Positions 36,329 through 44,652 of a stretch of DNA of 48,339 nucleotides are shown one piece after another. Each line of letters opens with the position of its first letter. Positions within the stretch are counted from its first letter, which is position 1. Origin of the DNA: Clostridium sp. AM58-1XD (GTDB lineage: Bacteria > Bacillota > Clostridia > Lachnospirales > Lachnospiraceae); contig NZ_QSDR01000031.1 of NCBI RefSeq assembly GCF_003464085.1, positions 1-48,339 of the forward strand. Reading direction: 5' to 3'. Both the position numbers and the translations under genes were made by a program. Below the pieces are notes generated by a model. The model had not been told where the DNA came from. It saw only the letters and a list, made by a program, of their open reading frames with translations, and searched no databases.

Positions 36329-36516
36329 CAGAATCAAAACAGATTTAAATGAAGAGCGCGCTTGGAAAAGCTCAGGCCGCAAGCTCTGAGCAGAATGTGA
36401 TATCTGTACCTTTTTTGATACTCTGGGCCAGGTAATTAACTATGCTGGGAAACCGTTGAAACGCTTTCATGTCGTGGGAGGTATCACAACCTGACTGAAG
36501 TTAAAAATCATAAAAT

Positions 36517-36565
36517 CGAAAACAGGCCCCCTATGGCAATGTGAATTCATAGGGGGCCTGTTCAT
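36517..36565. terminator. Bidirectional terminator between lysR and the GGDEF-EAL gene
   Basis: A perfect 15-base stem AACAGGCCCCCTATG and its complement (36521-36535, 36548-36562), with T-rich tails on both strands. The 190 bases left of it hold no gene that I recognise. Confidence 0.9.
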
Positions 36566-36581
36566 TCTTTTTTCAATGAGT

Positions 36582-39290
36582 TTAAGGCTGCTTCGATAAA
36601 TATTTCTCTTCATACTCTTCCATGGAAATAGGCTTGCTGAATAAAAAGCCCTGCAACAGTTCAACGCCGCACTTGCGTAGTTCATCCATCTGTTCTTCCG
36701 TTTCAATTCCTTCTGCAACCAGTCGGATTCCCCTTTTGCGGCATGTCTCAACGACTGAGGCTATGAAGTTTCTGGTTTCCGGATTCCTGGAAACATCCAC
36801 AATCATCGCCTTATCCAACTTAAGAACATCAAAATCCGCAGAGGACAGAAGGCTGATATCTTCTGATTTCGTGCCGAAGTCTGTCAATGCTACAATAAAT
36901 CCGGCCTGATGCAGCTGACGAATCAGCGTATACAAGTCATATTCCTCGGATCCCAGAACATTTTCTGCAATTTCCACTTCCAGGAGGCGCGGCGATATGT
37001 TGTATTTTTCGCACACTGCACTGAGCTGTTTCACAAAAGAGGCCTCAGCCAGGGTATGCTGAGAAAAATTCATAGAAACGGGAAATGCCTCTTTGCCCAT
37101 ATCCACCCATTTTTTTATTCTGGAACATACAGATTCAAACACAAAGAAATCAATCTGGCTGACAGTCTGTGTTTCTTCCAGCAGAGGCAGGAAGTTTCCT
37201 GGAAGGACAAGGGACCCCGTTTTCGGATGATAGCGGATCAGAGCCTCTGCGCCGATTGCCGTACGGTCATCCGATGATACTTTCGGCTGCATATAAACTA
37301 CAAAACGATTTTTTATAATTTCGGATTCCAGAATATTCGGATTCGACAGTTCCAGCAGTTCGTCGCTCTGATGGCGGTAACGGTTTGAAGTCGGATTCTT
37401 TCTGTAAAACTCCTTTTTATCTTCATACATCAGTGCATCCGCCTGTGAAGTAACTTCGTTCATGTCATGAAGATGCGCGGACCACTGGCTTCCGATTGCT
37501 GCCCGGCAGACGGTGTCTGACTGGAATCTCTCTTTTAACACCTGCACTCGTTCCGTGAATGTCTGCTCATCAATGTCTTTGCAGATAATAACAAATTCAT
37601 CACCGCCGATACGATAAAAGTCTGCCTTGCTGAATACCTCTCTCATACGGTTTGCCGCTTCTTTCAGAATTTTGTCTCCATAAGCATGTCCTCTTTTGTC
37701 ATTCAAATCCTTAAGCCCATTAACATCAAGATATATAATTCCTGCTGGTAAGTTCGAATTCTGTAAGACTTCGGAATCTTTCATATAGCGGTTGCGGTTG
37801 TAAAAAGAGGTAAGCGTGTCGTGATAACTGAGGTGCGCCAGCTGCTCCTCATCCTCTGTACGCTTAATGGAAAGCATCAGGAAATAGCATAATGTCTGCA
37901 GCATGGTACTGATGTAGGTCAAATGCTCCTGCGGCGGATTATCTACGCCAAGACAACCGCAGAACTCCCCGTCCCGTTCCAGTGGAGCCGCCACCAGACT
38001 ATGAATATTCTGGCTGTTAAGTATATCATATTCCTCCGGCGAACTGTCTTTTATCAATTCCAGGTCGGTAATCAGAATACATTCCCGACGGTTAAAACGC
38101 GGCATCCAGCTGTCAAAAAACGACAGCGGCAGGTCCTGCAGATTATCCTTCTGCGGCTCTACACCGTCTTTGCACCACTCAAAATCATTGTAAGCGCGCC
38201 CATTTCTCACTAAAAATATGTAGCTTCGCTCCGCTTCCAGAAACTGTCCAAGGCTCTCCAGAATTTTGGGAATTGTCTCTGTAAATCTCTGTCCCTGATA
38301 CAGCGTGCGTACACACTCCATGATTATGTTTTCTGTCTTCAGCGTATATTTGAGCCTCTGCTTTTCCTCCTCCGCCTTTGTAATATCAAAGGCGATCTCG
38401 AGCCTTGCCGGCCGGCCTTCCCATAAAATATCACGGTCTTTCAGCATATAGTGACGCCCTGTAACAGGATTTCTATCCTCCCATGTGTAGGTCTCTCCAT
38501 CCGGCAATACATGAGCTCTGCAGGATTCGCAGGGATTATCCCGTCCACGCAGCACCTTATAGCACTTCTTTCCCTCATAGGAATCCAATCCAAAGTTCTT
38601 CAGACCGGCTTCATTAAAGAAAAGCAGGTCATTCGTCTCTAAATCCGCTACATACATAAGTTCCGACATGTCGTTTAAAGAGGTGCGCAGCGCTTCGGAC
38701 ATTTTTTCCAGCTGTTCCCTCTCTTTTTTATTATTTGCTTCAGCATCTTCGATTACTTTCAGCTTACGGCGATGGCGGATCTCATTGGCTGCAAACAAAC
38801 AGATTCCAATCGCAATGATCGTAAAAAGGGCTAAAAATATCTTCACAGAATTGGCGACCTGCTTTTCCGTATATTCTTCTGCTGCGGATACCGCCAGGTC
38901 AGCCTTTTTAAACAAGTCCTCACTCAACCGGTAGAGATTTTCCTCCTCTCCGCCCTGACGGACTTTTTGTATTTCGTCTTTAACCTCTAACCAGCTTTCC
39001 TTAAAAACACTCATTGCCTCTAAGTAGTCCCTGTCCGATAGTTTCGTAAGGTGGTTCTTCCCCTCTCCGGTCATCAATTCCTCTATAATGCTGTCAAGCC
39101 GGTTAATTAATGCATCGTTCGGATCCCCATGCAGTTCCTGTTTGATCAGCAACTGGGAAGCCCCGCGGATAACGCCGGTATAGTTAATAATACGGGCGTT
39201 TCCCTGGACACTGAGAATTGACATCAGTGACCATACGCCGGACAGGAACAGTACTGCTATTAATATTATGGGTGCAAACTTCTTTTTCAT
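36582..39290 (-). CDS. Membrane GGDEF-EAL protein with PAS and GAF domains
   Basis: 902 residues. Two membrane helices (about 5-27 and 148-168) flank a helical outer domain with INYTGVIRGASQLL, similar to PilJ/NarX-type sensors. A PAS with a PCESC cluster (about 205-305), a GAF (about 320-470), GGDEF (562-566, intact IGGDEF) and EAL (about 660-895) follow. The EAL keeps EALIR, NFS, EIAEN, KLDKAM and EGIET, but the DDFG motif reads TDFG, so one metal-binding Asp is gone. It likely makes cyclic di-GMP; breakdown activity is doubtful. It follows the PHP gene by 23 bases. Confidence 0.9.
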   Translation of the reverse strand: MKKKFAPIILIAVLFLSGVWSLMSILSVQGNARIINYTGVIRGASQLLIKQELHGDPNDALINRLDSIIEELMTGEGKNHLTKLSDRDYLEAMSVFKESWLEVKDEIQKVRQGGEEENLYRLSEDLFKKADLAVSAAEEYTEKQVANSVKIFLALFTIIAIGICLFAANEIRHRRKLKVIEDAEANNKKEREQLEKMSEALRTSLNDMSELMYVADLETNDLLFFNEAGLKNFGLDSYEGKKCYKVLRGRDNPCESCRAHVLPDGETYTWEDRNPVTGRHYMLKDRDILWEGRPARLEIAFDITKAEEEKQRLKYTLKTENIIMECVRTLYQGQRFTETIPKILESLGQFLEAERSYIFLVRNGRAYNDFEWCKDGVEPQKDNLQDLPLSFFDSWMPRFNRRECILITDLELIKDSSPEEYDILNSQNIHSLVAAPLERDGEFCGCLGVDNPPQEHLTYISTMLQTLCYFLMLSIKRTEDEEQLAHLSYHDTLTSFYNRNRYMKDSEVLQNSNLPAGIIYLDVNGLKDLNDKRGHAYGDKILKEAANRMREVFSKADFYRIGGDEFVIICKDIDEQTFTERVQVLKERFQSDTVCRAAIGSQWSAHLHDMNEVTSQADALMYEDKKEFYRKNPTSNRYRHQSDELLELSNPNILESEIIKNRFVVYMQPKVSSDDRTAIGAEALIRYHPKTGSLVLPGNFLPLLEETQTVSQIDFFVFESVCSRIKKWVDMGKEAFPVSMNFSQHTLAEASFVKQLSAVCEKYNISPRLLEVEIAENVLGSEEYDLYTLIRQLHQAGFIVALTDFGTKSEDISLLSSADFDVLKLDKAMIVDVSRNPETRNFIASVVETCRKRGIRLVAEGIETEEQMDELRKCGVELLQGFLFSKPISMEEYEEKYLSKQP

Positions 39291-39313
39291 AGCCCCTCCT
39301 TCTTTTCGTTATA

Positions 39314-40024
39314 TTATGTATGGATAAAGTCCATGAGCCTTCCGATATCAGTATTTAATATTAAATCCTCATTAAAATTCTGAGCTTTAAGAAGATTCCA
39401 AGCAAGATTAAAGACGCCTACACCACTTGGATCATGGGCGTCTGAACTAATGATTACAGGAACGCTAAACAGACTGCAGTAATAGAGCATAGTCTTGTAG
39501 TTCTCAATACAATTTAATCGCCTATCTTTCTTAATCAGCGAACTGTTGTTAACCTCCAACGCTACCTTTGTCTCTCCCGCCGCCTGTACCAGTTTTTCAT
39601 AATCCAGCGGCGTATGATCATCATCCGGATGAGAGACAAAATGTACTTTCTCATTTCGCATACATTTGATCAGGTTTTCTGTATTTTTTTCCCTGCCCTG
39701 ATCCTCATAGCACTGACGGTGAATTCCGGCTATGGCATAATCCAGCATATCGATGTATTCCTGCTCCAAAGACAATTTTCCGTCATTCAATACGTTAATT
39801 TCGCACCCATGCAGTATGTGAACTCCGAACAGATCTCTGGGTATCACTTCAAGATTGCGATAGTAAAACGGATCCACCGTTCCCGGAATGCCTGGAGCAT
39901 GCTCGCTGATCCCCAGCAGCTGCAGGTTCTGATCAGCTGCCGCCCGCGCCATTTCGCGAATTGTCCCATAGGCATGCCCGCTTGCTATTGTGTGTGTATG
40001 AATATCTGCCTTTATTTTTTCCAT
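39314..40024 (-). CDS. PHP-domain phosphoesterase (YcdX-like)
   Basis: About 236 residues of the PHP metallohydrolase fold. Metal ligands are visible in KADIHTHTIASGHAYGT, the GISEHAP His, HGCEINV, VSHPDDD and SSDAHDP. Such proteins act as trinuclear-zinc phosphatases, with substrates mostly unknown. The start at 40024 is taken because AAGGAA sits six bases upstream; the in-frame ATGs at 40045 and 40042 lack an SD. It leads the two-gene unit with the GGDEF-EAL gene. Confidence 0.88.
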   Translation of the reverse strand: MEKIKADIHTHTIASGHAYGTIREMARAAADQNLQLLGISEHAPGIPGTVDPFYYRNLEVIPRDLFGVHILHGCEINVLNDGKLSLEQEYIDMLDYAIAGIHRQCYEDQGREKNTENLIKCMRNEKVHFVSHPDDDHTPLDYEKLVQAAGETKVALEVNNSSLIKKDRRLNCIENYKTMLYYCSLFSVPVIISSDAHDPSGVGVFNLAWNLLKAQNFNEDLILNTDIGRLMDFIHT

Positions 40025-40054
40025 TGTAAATTCCTTATTCATCAAACAAATACA

Positions 40055-40084
40055 TGATATAATTCCAACTTAACTATTATATCA
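40055..40084 (-). promoter_or_regulatory. Extended -10 promoter overlapping a 9-base inverted repeat, PHP operon
   Basis: Minus strand TGATATAAT is an extended -10 box and also one arm of a perfect inverted repeat, with ATTATATCA 12 bases away. A repressor bound here would block the promoter. Confidence 0.45.
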
Positions 40085-40222
40085 AATATACTCAAAAAAA
40101 TATAGAGCAGAAAAATCATTTAACAGTTTTTCGCCCTATATTTAAAATAAATATGTATTCAGCAGCTTCGGTTAATCTTTATCGGATTTATTCATTTATT
40201 ACCGCTGCTTATTTCCGTAAAT

Positions 40223-40345
40223 TTAATGCTTAATTAGTTCTGTTAAAGCCCGCATATCATATACATCTTGACTTTCATTAAAATGGCCCTGCATGCGGCT
40301 GCCGCAAGTCAGGCAGCGAATCGTCCACAGACCGCCATATTATGG
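40223..40345 (-). pseudogene. Fragment of a CxxC protein, unidentified
   Basis: A short minus-strand frame encodes TIRCLTCGSRMQGHF and ends MRALTELIKH at 40223. It looks like the tail of a zinc-knuckle protein whose upstream part is lost in stop codons. I do not recognise the family. The rest of the 590-base gap (40046-40639) holds no gene I can support. Confidence 0.3.
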
Positions 40346-40587
40346 GGCAGGTATTGCATTGACAATGGTACTGATGGAAAGCTTTTGAGGGAATCATCAC
40401 GGCTGAAATATATTTAGAAGTATAAAATTTATCGATAATGCCACTCAACAATATGTAATTTAGGATTACATACGCTTCTACAACAAAAAACGATTGGAAA
40501 TCAGACATTTGTATAGTAAAACATAACCGTCAAATAATGTAGTGGATTCATTTTTTATAAAATCCATCATAATTAGGTTTCCAACTT

Positions 40588-40620
40588 TTAGCGTTTTGGG
40601 AGCAGCTCCTAAAACGCTAA
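40588..40620. repeat. 33-base near-perfect palindrome upstream of transposase remnant
   Basis: TTAGCGTTTT and AAAACGCTAA form the outer arms, with GGAGC/GCTCC inside and one mismatch. It may be an old element end or a regulator site of the IS66-type remnant. Confidence 0.5.
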
Positions 40621-40639
40621 GAAACGGAGGCCTGATACT

Positions 40640-41140
40640 ATGAACGAATTTTCCTCGAAAATCCTACATAAACATCCAGAAATGGCTGGACATCATTCAT
40701 CGTAGCAGACACAGCGGACTTTCTAACCGCCAGTGGTGTGAAGATAACGGTATTGAGCCGAAATGCTATTATTACTGGCTTTCAAAAATTCAAAAACTGG
40801 CAATTGAAAACATTCCAAGAAAGTTATCCGGATCGCCAACAACGGCATTCACGGTATCCAGTCCTGCACTAATAGAATTTACTGAAATCCCGGTGGATGC
40901 TCTGAATTCCCTTATACAGTCCACAATCCTGTCTGTTTCCAAATGTCAGGTGAAATTTTCACGGGCAGAAAATATCTACCTTGCCTGTGGATATACCGAT
41001 ATGAGAAAGGCGATCAATGGTAAACTCAATCTACCAGACATGGTCATATCATATACCCAAGGGCTTTCCATTCCCCTTCACAGAACTCACGGACAATATA
41101 CCAACTCGATTTGAACTGGATGACGGCTGAAAAACGTTGA
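40640..41140 (+). pseudogene. IS66-family transposase remnant (TnpA/TnpB fragments)
   Basis: Reading through frameshifts, QKWLDIIHRSRHSGLSNRQW and PKCYYYWLSKIQK match the IS66 OrfA HTH region. Further on ENIYLACGYTDMRKAING is the start of IS66 OrfB. The middle and the rest of OrfB, and all of OrfC, are missing, and the first ATG frame stops after about 22 codons. No terminal repeats were found. It is a deletion remnant at the left edge of the AT-rich operon. Confidence 0.75.
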
Positions 41141-41195
41141 AGAATGGAGGGGTGCGCATGCCGAGGGGTGTTTGCGCAAGCGGGAGGGCAAACAT

Positions 41196-42467
41196 TTATA
41201 CTTCCCAATCATCTTCTTGAATTAACTCATCAATTACTGAACCAATCGTTTCTTTTTCATAAATTTGTCTAATACTAGACCAATCCTGCATAAGCTTCTT
41301 ATATTCATTTTCAGTCAGCATTTTTCTATCATAAATATATATTATCATAAGCTCTATTACTTTTTGATGATTCATAACCATGACCTGCTGCTCTGAATCC
41401 CATATAACATTTTTCCATATTGGATGTTGAATACACATTATACTCTTTTCAAAGCCATTGAGAATCTCCGAAAATGATTTTCCCGTTTCTAATTTTATTC
41501 GTACAATGGCTTTTGTAAATGGAATCAAAGATACAGGTCTAAATATTAAATTCCCTCCTTCTTTATTTCGGAGTGCTCCAACATCGGCAGGATCACTCTT
41601 TGAATAGCTTGGAAACATATCGAAAATACTACTCCAGTATTCATTGCATAATTTCGTAAATTCATTAATAGCCTCATCACTTGGTCTATGACGGATATAA
41701 TATTTAATTTTGCTACTCCCCCTTATTTTTTTTCCCTCTAAATCAAATATTTCCATATCATTAACCATGATCCATAACAATTCTCGATTGCATTCATAAA
41801 ATGTAATTATAGTTGTAAATGCTGATGTGTTTGTATCCGGTATTGCTTTTGTTTTTGAATCAAGAATTCTGTTATCGCCAAACATCTGATTGTTATCAAT
41901 CAAATCTCTAGAAGCTATAGCAATGATATCGTCCTCATCTAACGCAATTATATCTCTCATTGATACTGGCTTTGCATATCGATTTAATGTACTAAACATC
42001 CTTCTAGTACGTTGCATGCCCTCATCATCTTTTTTATGTCCGACAAAAACCACAGGGATCTTTTCTGTAGCCAAATCAGGATTATTAATAAGCGCATGCT
42101 TAATTCCTTCTACTCTGTGCTGTCCATCAACCGGAAAGATTTTCTCATCTCCAGTTAATTCTAAAATCCCTAAATCAACAAATTCTTCGTCATCATCATA
42201 TTCTACCCTTATTTCATGCCACTCAGGATCACCATCATATACAGCTAATATTAAAGCATTAAAAAAACGTTCATTTTGAGTATTAATATATTCCGAGATA
42301 CTTTTATAATTTTCTGTAATACTTCTTTGTAACATTTCTCTCAATAAACTAGATTTATGCAACTCATCGTCAACTCTTTTTACATATTTACTTACATCTC
42401 CAAATGATAAAGCAGAAACATAATATACCCATATTCCAATTTGTGCTCTTATTGCTGGCAACTTCAT
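41196..42467 (-). CDS. DGQHR-domain protein (DndB-like)
   Basis: About 423 residues from the ATG at 42467, whose SD (GGGGAGGA) overlaps the end of the GIY-YIG gene. The signature FPVDGQHRVEGIKHAL is at about 113-128, and RTRRMFSTLNRYAKPVSMRD matches the DndB family further on. DndB controls DNA-phosphorothioation genes or tunes modification in known systems. Here it is the last gene of the operon, next to IS66 debris. AT-rich codon use differs from genes left of 40 kb. Function beyond the domain is inference. Confidence 0.82.
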   Translation of the reverse strand: MKLPAIRAQIGIWVYYVSALSFGDVSKYVKRVDDELHKSSLLREMLQRSITENYKSISEYINTQNERFFNALILAVYDGDPEWHEIRVEYDDDEEFVDLGILELTGDEKIFPVDGQHRVEGIKHALINNPDLATEKIPVVFVGHKKDDEGMQRTRRMFSTLNRYAKPVSMRDIIALDEDDIIAIASRDLIDNNQMFGDNRILDSKTKAIPDTNTSAFTTIITFYECNRELLWIMVNDMEIFDLEGKKIRGSSKIKYYIRHRPSDEAINEFTKLCNEYWSSIFDMFPSYSKSDPADVGALRNKEGGNLIFRPVSLIPFTKAIVRIKLETGKSFSEILNGFEKSIMCIQHPIWKNVIWDSEQQVMVMNHQKVIELMIIYIYDRKMLTENEYKKLMQDWSSIRQIYEKETIGSVIDELIQEDDWEV

Positions 42468-42471
42468 ATAT

Positions 42472-42981
42472 TTATCCTCCCCATGCTGACTTCTTAGGTG
42501 CTTTATACAAATCCGGAATCTGATCATTAAATGGTGGAATGATTACTCTAATTAACTCTTTTTCAACCTTCCTAATTGTCTCATTATCATTTAAAGGAAG
42601 ATATTTTATATATAATTCTTTTCCCCAAGTTTCACGCATAGTAGCTATTTTAGGCCTCATATCTCTGAGGTAATCTCTACATCTTTTTCTAAGATTCTTA
42701 TTTGATGTATATTGTGCTCTTCCAATATACATAATATATGTATGAGCACCAGGCACTATGTTTGGATTTAATATAAATATGTAGATTCCACCTTTATCGG
42801 CTGGAATTTCTTTTAATTCCTCGTGCAAATCACCTTTCTCATCTAAAAATTTGACTGTTCTCCATTCAGAATCAACTAATAATTTTATTTCATCATCAAA
42901 GTCTCTCCATTTATCATAATTCAAACTAAAAACAACTTCTGTTTCTTTTTGACGTCTACACATATCAACTATTTCGGACAT
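42472..42981 (-). CDS. GIY-YIG domain protein
   Basis: 169 residues. The nuclease signature is split by an insertion: KGGIYIFIL (GIY at 65-67) and YIMYIGRAQ (YIG at 85-87), with the catalytic Arg in NLRKRCRDYL and Glu in RKVEKELIRV (140 or 142). So all key positions are present and it may cut DNA. About 60 N-terminal residues precede the domain. It is four bases ahead of the DGQHR gene. An 83-base gap with an inverted repeat separates it from the sigma-factor gene, so this pair may have its own promoter. Confidence 0.8.
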   Translation of the reverse strand: MSEIVDMCRRQKETEVVFSLNYDKWRDFDDEIKLLVDSEWRTVKFLDEKGDLHEELKEIPADKGGIYIFILNPNIVPGAHTYIMYIGRAQYTSNKNLRKRCRDYLRDMRPKIATMRETWGKELYIKYLPLNDNETIRKVEKELIRVIIPPFNDQIPDLYKAPKKSAWGG

Positions 42982-42998
42982 AATTTGTCACCACCCAC

Positions 42999-43027
42999 AT
43001 TTGTATTTTCCCATACGTTATACAAAT
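42999..43027. promoter_or_regulatory. Inverted repeat before GIY-YIG/DGQHR pair
   Basis: Eight-base arms ATTTGTAT and ATACAAAT with a 13-base spacer, 18 bases before the GIY-YIG start. A possible operator. Confidence 0.45.
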
Positions 43028-43064
43028 CTGATATAATGCCTTAATAACATATGATTATCGACTT

Positions 43065-44126
43065 TTATAATAGTAAGTCCTCCAAATTTATATGATTGTT
43101 TTGTATATACACCTGCATTTTTTTAATTGCTTTCAACTCTATTTGCCTTATCCTCTCACGTGTCACGCGAAATTTAGCCCCAACTTCCTCAAGCGTTTTT
43201 TCTTCTCCATCAATAAAGCCATAGCGAGTCATTATAATATCTAATTCCCGTTCTTTCAGTTGTGCAAATAATTTATTAATAACTGTAGAACAACATTGAA
43301 CCCGTATGTACTCCTCCCAAACATCAATTTCTGCTGTTTCTTCCTTTAACTCAATAGGAGGACTCAAGCACAGTAGTATCTTTTTCAGCTCTTCTTCATT
43401 ACTGACAATATTACATCTTAATTCATCCTGAACATAATTCATGGCCGTTACAATATCATTTTCGCCACAGTCATACGCTTGGATGCACTCCATGACAGGA
43501 AAAACTTTTTCTTTAAAATGCGCTGGAAAATAAAACAGTACATTATTAAATGAAGCCTCTCGCTGCATCGTCTGTCTAACCCTCAAAGGAAAATATGAAA
43601 CAAACGTCTCTGGACTAGACACATCATATTTATCAATTGCTGTTATTAACCCAATAACCCCCCACTGAAATACCTCTTCCAGGTCACAAGAATACAACTT
43701 AGCAAAATTGTAGGCCTGCTTCAATACTGTTCTTAGATACATTAAAACAATACGCTCCCTGGCATAAATATTTCCCTGCTGCGCCGGTACAATCAATGAT
43801 CTCCATTCTTTCGTCTGAGGTGGTAATATTTGACTAGTGTACTCAATTAATGTCTTCATCGATGGATATTCAGTTGCTATTTTCTCCTGCAAAATCCCAT
43901 AGTCTATCTGACTTTTGTCTATAATATTATTACTAGATGATACTTTATTAAATTCTTTACTGCCTATAATAACACCCTTAGATATAAGTCTACCACATAA
44001 TCTATCTATCTCCGTTAAATCTAAATCTTCCTCAATACATATATTAATAATTTCATCTTCTGACAATATTCCTTTTACTTGATATTGAGCAAAAAGTTTT
44101 TTCTCTACAGTTTGTATATCATGCAT
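43065..44126 (-). CDS. Sigma-70-like factor embedded in the island operon
   Basis: 353 residues. The N-terminus (LSEDEIINICIEEDLDLTEI) resembles sigma region 1.1. Region 2 is CDLEEVFQWGVIGLITAIDK with LRVRQTMQREA. A weaker region 3 follows, and region 4 is clear: ERELDIIMTRYGF, TLEEVGAKFRVTRERIRQI. It looks like a complete group 2/3 sigma factor rather than an ECF. It starts three bases after the upstream gene stop with a weak SD, so it is made along with the operon. Its target promoters are unknown; a sigma factor inside a defence-type operon is unusual. Confidence 0.85.
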   Translation of the reverse strand: MHDIQTVEKKLFAQYQVKGILSEDEIINICIEEDLDLTEIDRLCGRLISKGVIIGSKEFNKVSSSNNIIDKSQIDYGILQEKIATEYPSMKTLIEYTSQILPPQTKEWRSLIVPAQQGNIYARERIVLMYLRTVLKQAYNFAKLYSCDLEEVFQWGVIGLITAIDKYDVSSPETFVSYFPLRVRQTMQREASFNNVLFYFPAHFKEKVFPVMECIQAYDCGENDIVTAMNYVQDELRCNIVSNEEELKKILLCLSPPIELKEETAEIDVWEEYIRVQCCSTVINKLFAQLKERELDIIMTRYGFIDGEEKTLEEVGAKFRVTRERIRQIELKAIKKMQVYIQNNHINLEDLLL

Positions 44127-44129
44127 TGT

Positions 44130-44648
44130 CTACTTTCTGGCAAGAGAACATAATTCTTTAATACTATCTGTATCTAGCTCCTGATTGTATCTCTCGTCAA
44201 TCTCCTCCATAAAGTCATATAGGTTCTTTATATAATCTTCTGGCTTAGTAGCAGATGCCATTATTTTTTCATATAAAATATCTACGCCACCTCTAACATA
44301 CTCTTCAAAAATATCTTCATCTGATTTTGCCTTATTACTTCCATAGTATCGAAAAGCCTTGTCAATTCTTTCTTCGATTGTTAGCTCCCTCTTTCTATTA
44401 AGCAACATAATCAAACGATAGTTAAAAAGTAGATCTTCTGACGCTTCTGTTAATTGCTGCGGGAATATTTTAGTCGTTTCTCCCGTATCCAATGGTGCTT
44501 TGCTATTGTACAAAAATCCTACAATTGGTGCCATAAGATAAACATCCAAGTTTCTTTTGAATAATTGATTTTTTTCATCGAATTTTGCAGTTAACTTAAT
44601 AACCTTTTCTGCGTGTTGACCTTTAAAAGAATACTCTTTATCAAACAT
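44130..44648 (-). CDS. Unrecognised 172-residue protein between ATPase and sigma factor
   Basis: Not recognised. Soluble, charged and helical: MFDKEYSFKGQHAEKVIKL, then FKRNLDVYLMAPIVGFLYN with a hydrophobic helix, and LLFNYRLIMLLNRKRELTIEERID. No metal or nuclease motif is visible. A GGGGAGA SD precedes the ATG, five bases after the ATPase stop, so it is co-translated with it. It may bridge the ATPase and other parts. I considered DndE but the length and motifs do not fit. Confidence 0.75.
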   Translation of the reverse strand: MFDKEYSFKGQHAEKVIKLTAKFDEKNQLFKRNLDVYLMAPIVGFLYNSKAPLDTGETTKIFPQQLTEASEDLLFNYRLIMLLNRKRELTIEERIDKAFRYYGSNKAKSDEDIFEEYVRGGVDILYEKIMASATKPEDYIKNLYDFMEEIDERYNQELDTDSIKELCSLARK

Positions 44649-44652
44649 AAGC

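Noticed and set aside
36329..36516. A coding or mobile-element remnant between lysR and the terminator
   Set aside because: No frame of useful length and no repeat was found; it appears to be plain intergenic sequence.
40278..40508. A 76-residue minus-strand open frame in the 40 kb gap
   Set aside because: The plausible CLTCG fragment is in a different frame, and this frame has no SD or family resemblance.
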